The position numbers and the translations under genes were made by a program. 64,000 nt of DNA from Ferrovibrio sp046297895 (GTDB lineage: Bacteria; Pseudomonadota; Alphaproteobacteria; Ferrovibrionales; Ferrovibrionaceae): assembly GCF_046297895.1 (NCBI RefSeq), contig NZ_JBKBHC010000002.1, positions 1-64,000 on the forward strand, read 5' to 3'. The notes below the pieces were generated by a model that saw nothing but the letters and a program-made list of their open reading frames with translations, was not told the DNA's origin and made no database searches. Below, one piece after another: positions 31,486 through 39,700 of the stretch; within the stretch, counting starts at the first letter, position 1, and each line of letters opens with the position of its first letter.

Positions 31486-32118
31486 CTACCGCCTGGCTTC
31501 CAGCGCCATGCGCACGGCCAGGCCGGCCAGCACGGTGCCCATCAGCCAGCGCTGGATCAGCAGCCAGAGCGGCCGCGTGCTTAAGAATCCCGCGATGCTG
31601 CCGGCGGTGAGCGCGATCAGGGCATTGATGCTGACGCTGATCGAGATCTGCGTGAAGCCCAGCATCAGCGACTGGCCCAAGACATGGCCCGCTTCGGGAT
31701 CGATGAACTGCGGCAGCAGCGAGAGATAAAGCATCGCGATCTTCGGATTGAGCAGATTGGTGATGAAGCCCATGGTGAAGAGTTTTCGCGGTGAATCCTG
31801 CGGCAGCTGCTTCACCTGAAAGGGCGAGCGGCCGTTGGGTTTCAACGCCTGCCAGGCCAGCCAGAGCAGATAGGCCGCGCCGCCGTAACACAAGGCCTCG
31901 TAGGCATAGGGCACCACCAGCAGCAAAGCCGTGATGCCGAAGGCGGCGGCCAGCATGTAGACCACGAAACCCAGCGCCACGCCGCCCAGCGAGATCAGTC
32001 CGGCCATGCGCCCCTGGCAGATCGAGCGCGAGATCAGATAGATCATGTTCGGCCCGGGCGTGAGCACCATGCCAAAAGCAACAAGCGCGAAGGCGATCAG
32101 GTTGGCGGTGGTGGGCAT
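31486..32118 (-). CDS. LysE/RhtB family transporter
   Basis: A 210-residue membrane protein with six predicted hydrophobic segments. The family opening is FALVAFGMVLTPGPNMIYLI, followed by GLISLGGVALGFVVYMLA, and the conserved FTMGFITNLLNPKIAMLYLS is present. This group exports amino acids such as homoserine or threonine; the substrate here is unknown. The ATG at 32118 fits the family N-terminus; the longer frame runs into the neighbouring repeat. Confidence 0.88.
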   Translation of the reverse strand: MPTTANLIAFALVAFGMVLTPGPNMIYLISRSICQGRMAGLISLGGVALGFVVYMLAAAFGITALLLVVPYAYEALCYGGAAYLLWLAWQALKPNGRSPFQVKQLPQDSPRKLFTMGFITNLLNPKIAMLYLSLLPQFIDPEAGHVLGQSLMLGFTQISISVSINALIALTAGSIAGFLSTRPLWLLIQRWLMGTVLAGLAVRMALEARR

Positions 32119-32215
32119 GGGCAGGCTCCGGCTGGGGTGCGAACAGCCTAACGCGGAGATCGGCGATGTGCAGCGGAAGAATTGTGCGCTGACAATCCGA
32201 TCATTTCCCTCATTC

Positions 32216-32313
32216 GTCATGCCCGGCCCCAGAGACTTTTTCTTGTCCGGGCATCCACGTCTTGCCCCTGCAACACCGGAGTCGTGGATGGCCGGGATAA
32301 ACCCGGCCATGAC
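32216..32313. repeat. Two-armed intergenic palindromic repeat, copy 4
   Basis: The left arm GTCATGCCCGGCCCC...GTCCGGGCATCCACG (32216-32259) carries a longer loop than the others. The right arm is CGTGGATGGCCGGGATAAAC and its continuation to CATGACGG (32283-32313). It lies between the lysE start and the GNAT gene stop. Confidence 0.68.
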
Positions 32314-32321
32314 GGCGGAGA

Positions 32322-32792
32322 TTATGCTCCCGTCGCCTTCTCGAACACGATCAGCTTCGCCGGGCCGATCCCGTCATCGATGGCGCGCCAGCTTAAGCTT
32401 TCATAGAACCCGCGCAGGTGCGGCCGTGCGGTGAGGAACAGCGTTTCCACGCCCAAAGCCCGGCAGCGCATGGCGGCATCGTCCAGCAGGGCGCGCGCCA
32501 CGCCGCAGCCACGCGCCTCTTCATCCACCCAGAGCGCGGCGATCCAGGGCGTGAGATCCAGCCGCGCCGGTTCGTCGCTGGCGATCACCGAGACGGTTCC
32601 GCAAAACATCCCGTCGCGCTCGGCCGCCAGGGTGAAGGGCATGCCGTCTGTTTCCATGTGCCGGGCGAAGCCGGCACGGATATCCTCGAACGGCACGTCC
32701 TTGTGGCGCCAGAAGGCGGCCCAGATGCGCTGCGCCACCGTATCGGCAAAGGCCGGGCGGTCGCGCAGGTCGGAAATCAGCAGGCCGGTCAT
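32322..32792 (-). CDS. GNAT family N-acetyltransferase
   Basis: A 156-residue acetyltransferase. The acetyl-CoA site is in LWVDEEARGCGVARALLDDA (R/Q-x-x-G-x-G/A variant RGCGVA), with a preceding beta strand WIAAL and the C-terminal LFLTARPHLRGFYESLSW that closes the fold. The substrate cannot be told. It is divergent from purB. Confidence 0.85.
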   Translation of the reverse strand: MTGLLISDLRDRPAFADTVAQRIWAAFWRHKDVPFEDIRAGFARHMETDGMPFTLAAERDGMFCGTVSVIASDEPARLDLTPWIAALWVDEEARGCGVARALLDDAAMRCRALGVETLFLTARPHLRGFYESLSWRAIDDGIGPAKLIVFEKATGA

Positions 32793-33170
32793 GCCTCCTT
32801 GCTGGCGGGACGAACGGGCCCTGTCAATCGGACGCTGTCAAACGGGGGCTTGATCGCGGCCATGTTCGCATTATGTTCCATGTTGCCGCCGGTCTGCCCG
32901 GCTGCCCTTTAGAAACAGGCCAGGCCGTTGGAGCAGATTCACCGATTCACGACATTTCAATGGGTTAACATAACAAAACCATCGCAAAACGACGCAAAAC
33001 CGCTGCCGCCCGACGCAAAACTGGCCGCCCGCCCCGCCATCCCGCCTCCGCCGGAAGGCCAGTTGCCCGGCGGGGCCGGAGGGCGTAAACACGGCGCGGC
33101 TTTCCGGCGCCGTTCCCGCGCCCCGAGTCGCGTTCCTCCCGGTCCCGTTCTTCCCTGCTGAGGCATCCGC
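32793..33170. other. Long intergenic region before purB with phased A-tracts
   Basis: 378 bp between divergent GNAT and purB genes. The part from 32935 to 33000 is AT-richer and contains TTAACATAAC (32965-32974) followed by repeated CAAAAC units. The remaining 150 bp up to purB are GC-rich with no evident gene. No riboswitch fold was recognised by eye. Confidence 0.5.
32974..33021. repeat. Four helically phased CAAAAC units
   Basis: CAAAAC begins at 32974, 32985, 32995 and 33016; the last three are CGCAAAAC. The spacing of 11, 10 and 21 bp is close to one, one and two DNA turns. Such phased A-tracts would bend DNA, or they may be protein-binding half-sites upstream of purB. Confidence 0.5.
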
Positions 33171-34556
33171 ATGATCCCGCGCTACACCCGACCCGAAATG
33201 GCCGCCATCTGGGAGCCGGAGCAGAAATTCCGCATCTGGTTCGAGATCGAGGCCCATGCCTGCGACGCGCAGGCCGAACTGGGCGTGATTCCGAAGGCGG
33301 CCGCGAAGGAGGTGTGGAAGAAGGGCAAGTGGGAGATCAAGCGCATCGACGCCATCGAGCGCGAGACCAAGCATGACGTGATCGCCTTCCTCACGAATCT
33401 CGCCAAATATGTCGGCCCCGCGGCGCGCTTCGTGCACCAGGGCATGACCTCGTCGGACGTGCTGGATACCTGCTTTAACGTTCAGCTCGTGCGCGCCGCC
33501 GACCTGCTAATTGCCGGCGTCGACCGTGTGCTGGCCGCGCTGAAAGAGCGCGCCTTCGAATTCAAGCTGCTGCCCACCATCGGCCGCAGCCACGGCATCC
33601 ATGCCGAGCCCACCACCTTCGGCCTCAAGCTGGCCGGCTTCCACGCCGAGTTCCAGCGCGCGCGCAAGCGCCTGGTGATGGCGCGCGAGGAAGTGGCCAC
33701 CTGCGCCATCTCGGGCGCGGTCGGCACCTTTGCCAATATCGACCCCTTCGTCGAGGAATGGGTGGCGGCCAAGCTGGGTCTGGCCCCCGAGCCGGTCTCC
33801 ACCCAGGTGATCCCGCGCGACCGCCATGCGGCCTATTTCGCGCATCTGGCCGTGGTGGCCTCGTCGGTCGAGCGGCTGGCGGTCGAGATCCGCCACCTGC
33901 AGCGCAGCGAGGTGATGGAAGCGGAAGAGTTCTTCTCGCCCGGCCAGAAGGGCTCGAGCGCCATGCCGCACAAGCGCAACCCGGTGCTGACCGAGAACCT
34001 GACCGGCCTGGCACGCCTGGTGCGCTCGGCCGTGATCCCGGCGCTGGAGAACGTGGCGCTGTGGCACGAGCGCGACATCAGCCATTCTTCCGTCGAGCGC
34101 GGCATCGGGCCGGATGCCACCATCCATCTCGATTTCGCCCTGCACCGCCTGGCCGGCGTGATCGAAAAGCTGGTGGTCTATCCCGACAACATGATGAAGA
34201 ACCTCGACCGCTTCGGCGGCCTGGTGCATTCCCAGCGCGTGCTGCTGGCGCTGACCCAGGCGGGCCTGAGCCGCGAGGACAGCTATCGCCTGGTGCAGAA
34301 GCATGCGCTGAAGATATGGCAGCATGGCGGCGACTTCCTGCAGGCCCTGCTGGCCGAGAAGGAAGTCACCGCCAAGCTCAAGCCCGCCCAGCTCACCGCG
34401 CTGTTCGACCTCGGCTACCACCTCAAGCATGTGGATACGATCTTCGCCCGCGTCTTCGGCAAGGAAGGCGTGACGCCGGGCATCGGGGCCAAGCCTGCCC
34501 GCAAGGCCGCACCGAAGAAGACGGCGGCGCCGAAGGCCAAGACAAAGAAGCGTTGA
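33171..34556 (+). CDS. purB: Adenylosuccinate lyase with lysine-rich C-terminal tail
   Basis: A 461-residue fumarase-superfamily lyase. It starts MIPRYTRPEMAAIWEPEQKF as in bacterial PurB; the signature is SSAMPHKRNPV (around residue 262), and other blocks are HDVIAFLTNLAKYVG, FVHQGMTSSDVLDT and RSHGIHAEPTTFG. It catalyses two steps of purine synthesis (SAICAR and adenylosuccinate cleavage). The usual enzyme ends near KHVDTIFARVFG; here about 28 more residues follow (APKKTAAPKAKTKKR at the end), a histone-H1-like tail. Confidence 0.95.
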   Translation: MIPRYTRPEMAAIWEPEQKFRIWFEIEAHACDAQAELGVIPKAAAKEVWKKGKWEIKRIDAIERETKHDVIAFLTNLAKYVGPAARFVHQGMTSSDVLDTCFNVQLVRAADLLIAGVDRVLAALKERAFEFKLLPTIGRSHGIHAEPTTFGLKLAGFHAEFQRARKRLVMAREEVATCAISGAVGTFANIDPFVEEWVAAKLGLAPEPVSTQVIPRDRHAAYFAHLAVVASSVERLAVEIRHLQRSEVMEAEEFFSPGQKGSSAMPHKRNPVLTENLTGLARLVRSAVIPALENVALWHERDISHSSVERGIGPDATIHLDFALHRLAGVIEKLVVYPDNMMKNLDRFGGLVHSQRVLLALTQAGLSREDSYRLVQKHALKIWQHGGDFLQALLAEKEVTAKLKPAQLTALFDLGYHLKHVDTIFARVFGKEGVTPGIGAKPARKAAPKKTAAPKAKTKKR

Positions 34557-34573
34557 CATCCCGATCGCGGCGG

Positions 34574-34598
34574 CCTCTCCTGAAAGAAAAGGGAGAGG
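34574..34598 (+). promoter_or_regulatory. Short stem-loop covering the dehalogenase ribosome-binding site
   Basis: CCTCTCC (34574-34580) can pair with GGAGAGG (34592-34598) across an 11-base loop; the right arm is the Shine-Dalgarno region of the gene at 34604. It lies 18 bp after the purB stop and may also serve as a weak purB terminator, though it lacks a T run. Confidence 0.4.
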
Positions 34599-34603
34599 AC
34601 GCC

Positions 34604-35485
34604 ATGATCGAGGCCCTGCGCACGCCGGACGAGCGGTTTGAAAACCTGCCGGGCTACGATTTCCGGCCGCATTACCTGACCCATGAGAATGGCCTGCGCA
34701 TGCATTACCTCGACGAGGGGCGGCATGCCGGGCGCACCTTCCTCTGCCTGCATGGCCAGCCAACCTGGAGCTACCTGTACCGGCGCATGATCCCGGTCTT
34801 CACGGCGGCCGGCCACCGCGTGGTGGCGCCCGACCTGTTTGGCTTCGGCAAGTCCGACAAGCCGCGCGATGAGAGCATCTACACTTTCGATTTCCATCGC
34901 GACAGCCTGGTCGCGCTGATCCGCGCGCTGAACCTGCGCGACGTGGTGCTGGTGGTACAGGACTGGGGCGGGCTCTTGGGCCTCACCATCCCGATGAAGA
35001 TGCCCGAGCGGTTCTCCGGTCTCGTGGTGATGAACACGGCGCTCGGCACCGGCGACGTGCCGCTCGGCGAGGGCTTCCTAGCCTGGCGCGACTGGAACAA
35101 CAAGAACCCCGATATGCAGATCGCCCGGCTGATGCAGCGCAGCTGCCCGCATTTGAGCGAGGCGGAAGCCGCTGCCTACGAGGCGCCCTATCCCGATGCC
35201 GATTACAAGGCCGGCGTGCGGCGCTTTCCCAACCTGGTGCCGGATTCACCCGAGGCGCCGGGCGCCGCGCTGTCGCGGCGGGCGCGCGATTTCTGGATGA
35301 AGGAGTGGACGGGCAAGAGCCTGATGGCGATCGGCATGACCGACCCCGTGCTCGGCCCGCCGGCGATGCGGGCCCTGCACAAGATCATCAAGGGCTGTCC
35401 CGAACCGCTGGAACTGCCCGAGGCCGGCCATTTCGTGCAGGAATGGGGCGCGCGCGTCGCGACGGAAGCGCTCGCCAGATTCTGA
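34604..35485 (+). CDS. Haloalkane dehalogenase (alpha/beta hydrolase)
   Basis: A 293-residue alpha/beta hydrolase of the DhlA-like haloalkane dehalogenase subfamily. The nucleophile is Asp120 in LVVQDWGGLLGL with halide-binding Trp121; the oxyanion region is LHGQPTWSYLYR; the catalytic acid is Asp247 in GMTDPVLGP and the base His276 in PEAGHFVQEWG. The family hydrolyses carbon-halogen bonds to alcohols. The natural substrate is unknown. It follows purB by 47 bp. Confidence 0.85.
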   Translation: MIEALRTPDERFENLPGYDFRPHYLTHENGLRMHYLDEGRHAGRTFLCLHGQPTWSYLYRRMIPVFTAAGHRVVAPDLFGFGKSDKPRDESIYTFDFHRDSLVALIRALNLRDVVLVVQDWGGLLGLTIPMKMPERFSGLVVMNTALGTGDVPLGEGFLAWRDWNNKNPDMQIARLMQRSCPHLSEAEAAAYEAPYPDADYKAGVRRFPNLVPDSPEAPGAALSRRARDFWMKEWTGKSLMAIGMTDPVLGPPAMRALHKIIKGCPEPLELPEAGHFVQEWGARVATEALARF

Positions 35486-35498
35486 ACTCCAATCTTCT

Positions 35499-35571
35499 CC
35501 CCGGCCTCAAGCCGGGGTCCCATTTTCATAGCATGCGCAGAATGGGATCCCGGGTCAAAAGCCCGGGATGA
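35499..35571. repeat. Two-armed intergenic palindromic repeat, copy 5 (variant)
   Basis: The left arm is CCCCGGCCTCAAGCCGGGGT with CCCATTTTC after it; the right arm is GAATGGGATCCCGGGTCAAA with AGCCCGGGATGAC. The flanks CCCATT and AATGGG pair, enclosing a central loop. It differs from the other four in core bases but has the same size, layout and ATGAC end. It lies between the convergent dehalogenase and VOC genes. Confidence 0.65.
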
Positions 35572-35587
35572 CGGCAGCAGGCCGCCG

Positions 35588-36049
35588 TCACTTCGCGAAG
35601 ATCATCTCGTCGTGGGCGAAGGCCTTGAATTCGAGCGCGTTGCCCGAGGGGTCGAGGAAAAACATGGTGTGCTGTTCGCCCACCTCGCCCTCGAAGCGCA
35701 CGTAGGGCTCGATGATGAACTTGATGCCGGCGGCCTGCAGCTTCTCGGCCAGGGCCTTCCAGTCCGGAATGGTCAGGATGACGCCGAAATGCTTCACCGG
35801 CACGTCATGGCCGTCCACCGCGCCGGCCTGCTTGTAGCCGACTTCCTCGGGCGCCAGATGCGCCACCACCTGATGGCCGTAGAAGTCGAAATCGACCCAG
35901 GTGTCCGACGAGCGGCCCTCGGCGCAGCCCAGCAGTTCGCCGTAGAATTTGCGCGCCTCGGCAATGTCGCGCACCGGGAAGGCGAGATGGAAAGGGCGGA
36001 TCGCCTTGGTGGTTGCGGCGGCGGTCTTGGTCGGGGCAAGGGCGTTCAT
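35588..36049 (-). CDS. VOC family (glyoxalase/bleomycin-type) protein
   Basis: A 153-residue protein with one VOC domain from residue 18: RPFHLAFPVRDIAEARKFYG, WVDFDFYGHQVVAHLAP, KHFGVILTIPDWKALAEKL and MFFLDPSGNALEFKAF. The paired betaalphabeta-beta-beta units and the H...E metal ligands are visible (His in FHLAF and KHFGV, Glu in LEFKAF). This type occurs as dioxygenases, isomerases or resistance proteins. Function unknown; it is divergent from a LysR gene. Confidence 0.82.
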   Translation of the reverse strand: MNALAPTKTAAATTKAIRPFHLAFPVRDIAEARKFYGELLGCAEGRSSDTWVDFDFYGHQVVAHLAPEEVGYKQAGAVDGHDVPVKHFGVILTIPDWKALAEKLQAAGIKFIIEPYVRFEGEVGEQHTMFFLDPSGNALEFKAFAHDEMIFAK

Positions 36050-36135
36050 CGGGGCCTCTGAATATCCGGGGGCTGAAACCGGCCGGATCATAGCGGCTGG
36101 CGCATCGGCCACAATCGATTTAATCTCGTCTCGCT

Positions 36136-37029
36136 ATGAGTTTTTCTCATGACTTGCCCTCGCTGAACGCCCTGCGCGCCTTCGCCGCGGCCGGTCGGCA
36201 TTTGAGCTTCACCCGCGCCGCCGAGGACCTGCATGTCACCCAGGGCGCGGTGAGCCGGCTGGTGAAGCAGCTGGAAGCGGAACTGGGCGTGACGCTGTTC
36301 CAGCGCGGCCCGCGCGGCCTGCAGCTCACCGAAGCCGGGGCCGCCTATCTGCCGGCCCTGAGCGATGCCTTCGAGCGCATGAGCGCCGCCACGCGCCTGA
36401 TCGCCCGCGCCGGCCGCCCGGCCAACCGGCTGGCCATCACCATGCTGCCGACCTTTGCCATGCGCTGGTTCATGCCGCGGCTGGCCGATTTCCAGCATCT
36501 GCATCCCGAGATCGCCGTGGACGTGACCAGCGCCGACCGGCCGATCGACTTTGTCGCCGAGCCGGTGGATGTGGGTATTCAGTATGGCGGCGGCAGCGCC
36601 ACCTGGCCCGCCGAGCTGAAGGCGGAATTCCTGTTTGCCGAAACCGTGATCCTGGTCGGCGCGCCGGCCCTGCTGAAAGCCAGGCCGGTGAAGAAGCCCG
36701 AAGACGTGAAGCGCCATGTGCTGCTGACCCATTCCACGCGGCCGGAAGCCTGGAGCGAATGGTTCGAGGCCGCCGCCCTGAAACCGCCCGCCCAGATCCG
36801 CGGCCCGGCCTTTGAGCATTTCTTCATGTCGATCGAGGCCGCCGTGAACGGCCTGGGCCTGGCCCTGGTGCCCGACATCTTCGTGCAGGCCGAGCTGGGC
36901 AGCGGCCGGCTGATCGAGCCGCTGCCGAAATGCCGCGTCCGGCGCAAGGGCGGCTATTACCTGCTGCACCTGGCCGGACGCGAACGCGAACCGGCGATCC
37001 GCGCCTTCCGCGACTGGCTGTTGCGCTGA
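36136..37029 (+). CDS. LysR family regulator, GcvA-like
   Basis: A 297-residue LysR protein. The N-terminal helix-turn-helix is LPSLNALRAFAAAGRHLSFT, RAAEDLHVTQGAVSRLVKQL. The substrate domain carries the GcvA-group pattern: LAITMLPTFAMRWFMPRLAD, ADRPIDFVAEPVDVGIQYGG and AVNGLGLALVPDIFVQAELG. GcvA-like regulators control glycine cleavage or other unrelated genes; the target here is unknown, possibly the divergent VOC gene or the downstream exporter. Confidence 0.9.
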   Translation: MSFSHDLPSLNALRAFAAAGRHLSFTRAAEDLHVTQGAVSRLVKQLEAELGVTLFQRGPRGLQLTEAGAAYLPALSDAFERMSAATRLIARAGRPANRLAITMLPTFAMRWFMPRLADFQHLHPEIAVDVTSADRPIDFVAEPVDVGIQYGGGSATWPAELKAEFLFAETVILVGAPALLKARPVKKPEDVKRHVLLTHSTRPEAWSEWFEAAALKPPAQIRGPAFEHFFMSIEAAVNGLGLALVPDIFVQAELGSGRLIEPLPKCRVRRKGGYYLLHLAGREREPAIRAFRDWLLR

Positions 37030-37121
37030 CGTGATGGCCCGCACAATAACCCCGAAGGCGGCTTTACGCGGCACACCCGCCGCGATAGCTGGTGCAGCCC
37101 ATCCCGCTCCGTCATGAGACC

Positions 37122-38009
37122 ATGCGCCAGTCCCGCTTCTATCCCCTGCTGCTGCTGATCGCCACCGGCGTCGCACTCGGTTTTGCACCACCCTTTGCCA
37201 AACTGGCGGCGGGTGCCGGCATTCCGATGATCGGCTTCGCCTTCTGGCAGAATCTGCTGGGCGGCCTGCTGTTGCTGCTGCTGGCCATCGCCAGCGGCGC
37301 CCGGCCGCCGCTGCAGCCGCGGCACCTGCGCTATTACGCCATCAGCGGCCTGATCACGCTGGCATTGCCGAACGTGATGGTCTTTCTGGCGGTCTCGCAG
37401 GTCGGCGCCGGCCTGCCCAGCATCGTCTATGCCTTCCCCGCCATGCTGACCTACATCTTCGCGCTCACCCTGCGCATGGAAAAGCTGGCCTGGCTGCGCG
37501 CCGGCGGCATCGCGCTTGGCCTGGCCGGCATCCTGATGATCCTGCTGCCGCGTTCAGGCCCGGTGGACGATGCCGCGCTGCCCTGGATGCTGCTGGCGCT
37601 GATTGCACCGGTATCGCTGGCGGCCGGCAACATCTATCGCACCCGCGCCTGGCCGCAGGATGCCGCCCCGCTGGCGCTGGCCGCCGGCACGCTGCTGGGC
37701 GCGGCTTTATGGCTGCTGCTGGGCGGCGTGGCCTTCGGCGCGGTCCATCTGCCCATGGGCAGCCTGGATGCCGACTGGGTGCTGGCCGCCGCCGGCCTGT
37801 TCGCCTGCCTGAGTTTCATCCCCTATTTCGAGCTGCAGCGCGTGGCCGGGCCGGTCTATTTAAGCCAGATCGGCTATGTGATGGCCGCGACCAGCCTGGG
37901 GATCGGCACCTTCGTCTTCGGCGAGCGTTACGGCCTGATCACCTGGCTGGCCGTGCTGGTGATCGTGGCCGGCATCGCGCTGGTGAACCGGCGGCCGGCG
38001 GCGCAATAA
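37122..38009 (+). CDS. DMT superfamily (EamA-like) transporter
   Basis: A 295-residue membrane protein with ten hydrophobic segments in two EamA-type halves, for example IATGVALGFAPPFAKLAAGA and NLLGGLLLLLLAIASGA in the first and LMLLALIAP-type WMLLALIAPVSLAAGNIY in the second. The drug/metabolite family exports small metabolites. The ATG at 37122 matches the expected short cytoplasmic N-terminus. It ends at a strong bidirectional terminator. Confidence 0.86.
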   Translation: MRQSRFYPLLLLIATGVALGFAPPFAKLAAGAGIPMIGFAFWQNLLGGLLLLLLAIASGARPPLQPRHLRYYAISGLITLALPNVMVFLAVSQVGAGLPSIVYAFPAMLTYIFALTLRMEKLAWLRAGGIALGLAGILMILLPRSGPVDDAALPWMLLALIAPVSLAAGNIYRTRAWPQDAAPLALAAGTLLGAALWLLLGGVAFGAVHLPMGSLDADWVLAAAGLFACLSFIPYFELQRVAGPVYLSQIGYVMAATSLGIGTFVFGERYGLITWLAVLVIVAGIALVNRRPAAQ

Positions 38010-38037
38010 AAAGCCGCCAGCAACCCTGGCGGCTTTT
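38009..38037. terminator. Strong bidirectional Rho-independent terminator
   Basis: AAAAGCCGCCAG (38009-38020), loop CAACC, CTGGCGGCTTTT (38026-38037): a 12-base perfect inverted repeat with A and T runs at its ends. It can serve both the exporter on the plus strand and argB on the minus strand, which converge here. Confidence 0.9.
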
Positions 38038-38081
38038 CCGTCTCCGTGACTTTGTCTTTACGGCGTGCGGTCGAGCGCCCG

Positions 38082-38996
38082 TCAGGGCGTTCTCTCGATC
38101 ATCGTGCCGACGCCATGGGCGGTGAAGAGCTCCAACAGCAGCACATGCGGGATGCGGCCATCGAGGATATGCGCGGCACTCACGCCGCCGCGTACAGCAT
38201 CGAGGCAGGTCTCCACCTTCGGGATCATGCCGCCCGAGATGGTGCCGTCGCCCATAAGCACCAGCGCGTCCTTGGCGGTGAGGCTGGGGATCAGCTTCTT
38301 GTCCTTGTTCAGCACGCCGGCCACGTCGGTCAGCATCAGCAGCTTGCTGGCGCCGACCGCGGCGGCAATCGCGCCGGCCGACGTATCGGCGTTGATGTTG
38401 TAGGTTTCGCCATTCTCGCCGACACCGATGGGGGCGACCACCGGGATCAGATTGGAACTTTGCAGGCTGCGCAGGATGTCGGGATTGATGCGCATCGGCT
38501 CGCCGACGAAGCCGAGGTCGAGCAGCTTCTCGATATTCGAGCCGGGATCGCGCACGGAGCGGCGCAGCTTGCGTGCCTCGATCAGGCGGCCATCCTTGCC
38601 CGAGATGCCGATGCCGGTGCCGCCGGCGGCATTGATCGCGGTGACGATCTGCTTGTTGATCGAACCGGCCAGCACCATCTCGACGATCTCGACGGTGGCC
38701 TGATCGGTCACGCGCAGGCCGTCGACGAATTCGGACTTGATCTTCAGGCGCTCCAGCATGGCGCCGATCTGCGGCCCGCCGCCATGCACCACGATGGGAT
38801 TGATCCCGACCTGCTTGATCAGCACGACATCGCGGGCAAACTGCATCGCCAGGGCCTCGTCGCCCATGGCATGGCCGCCGTATTTGATCACCATGGTCTG
38901 GCCGGCGAAGCGGCGCATGTAGGGCAGGGCCTCGGAGAGAACCAGGGCGGTTTCCTGCAGATGCGCTTCCAGCGGCTTCGGGCCGGTCGTTTTCAT
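38082..38996 (-). CDS. argB: Acetylglutamate kinase
   Basis: A 304-residue amino-acid kinase. The phosphate-binding KYGGHAMGDEAL and VVHGGGPQIGAMLERL, the substrate region FVDGLRVTDQATVEIVEMV and GTGIGISGKDG, and the C-terminal GTISGGMIPKVETCLDAVRG are all present. It catalyses the second step of arginine synthesis. Gene order argB-engB-yidC is conserved in alphaproteobacteria. It lies downstream of engB by 45 bp. Confidence 0.96.
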   Translation of the reverse strand: MKTTGPKPLEAHLQETALVLSEALPYMRRFAGQTMVIKYGGHAMGDEALAMQFARDVVLIKQVGINPIVVHGGGPQIGAMLERLKIKSEFVDGLRVTDQATVEIVEMVLAGSINKQIVTAINAAGGTGIGISGKDGRLIEARKLRRSVRDPGSNIEKLLDLGFVGEPMRINPDILRSLQSSNLIPVVAPIGVGENGETYNINADTSAGAIAAAVGASKLLMLTDVAGVLNKDKKLIPSLTAKDALVLMGDGTISGGMIPKVETCLDAVRGGVSAAHILDGRIPHVLLLELFTAHGVGTMIERTP

Positions 38997-39041
38997 GGTG
39001 CTTCTCGGCGTTTCAGGTTGGTGCAGCGGTTATACGAGGGT

Positions 39042-39695
39042 CTAAGCCAGGGCCGCAAGCTCGGCCCGCATGTTCGGGATGCCGAAGCCGATTTCGCTGG
39101 AGGTGACGCGGATGACGGGATGGGCGGCGACGTGACGTTTCAGTGTCTCTGCCGTGACGGCCCTGACCTTGGCCAGGTCGGCGGCCGAGGACTTGTCGGC
39201 CTTGGTCAGCACCACCTGATAGACCACGGCCGACTTGTCGAGCAGGGTCATGATCTCTTCGTCGCCGGCCTTCAGGCCGTGTCGGCTGTCGACCAGCAGG
39301 CAGACGCGCTTGAGTTCGGGCCGCCCCTTCAGATACGCCCGGGTCGTGTCGGTCCAGGCCGCCGCCTTGGCCTTGCCGACTGAGGAATAGCCATAGCCCG
39401 GCAGGTCGACGAGGCTGAGCGTGCCGTTGCCCAGATCGAAGAAATTGAGCTGCTGCGTGCGGCCCGGCGTGTTGGAGGTGCGGGCCAGCGCCTTGCGGCC
39501 GCAGAGTGCGTTGACCAGCGAGGACTTACCCACGTTTGAGCGCCCGGCAAAGGCGATTTCCGGTCCGCGGGCGGGCGGCAACTGCGCCATGGTCATGGCG
39601 CCGGCGAAGAACTCGCAGGGCCCGGCAAACAGCAGCCGACCGCGTTCCAGCGCGGCCGGGCCGAATTCCTCTTCCACGGCCGGCAGGTCGGCCAT
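39042..39695 (-). CDS. engB: Ribosome-biogenesis GTPase EngB (YihA/YsxC)
   Basis: A 217-residue small GTPase. G1 is GRSNVGKSS, G2 NTPGRTQ, G3 DLPGYG, G4 TKAD and G5 VTSSEIGFG. The family is required for assembly of the large ribosomal subunit. The ATG at 39695 is just after the yidC stop (5 bp), agreeing with the family N-terminus; the longer frame overlaps yidC. It belongs to the rpmH-rnpA-yidD-yidC-engB-argB block. Confidence 0.95.
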   Translation of the reverse strand: MADLPAVEEEFGPAALERGRLLFAGPCEFFAGAMTMAQLPPARGPEIAFAGRSNVGKSSLVNALCGRKALARTSNTPGRTQQLNFFDLGNGTLSLVDLPGYGYSSVGKAKAAAWTDTTRAYLKGRPELKRVCLLVDSRHGLKAGDEEIMTLLDKSAVVYQVVLTKADKSSAADLAKVRAVTAETLKRHVAAHPVIRVTSSEIGFGIPNMRAELAALA

Positions 39696-39700
39696 GCGGC

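Noticed and set aside
32928..33161. Open frame of 77 codons before purB
   Set aside because: It crosses the phased A-tracts, lacks a ribosome-binding site, and is Pro/Arg-rich without a recognisable family.
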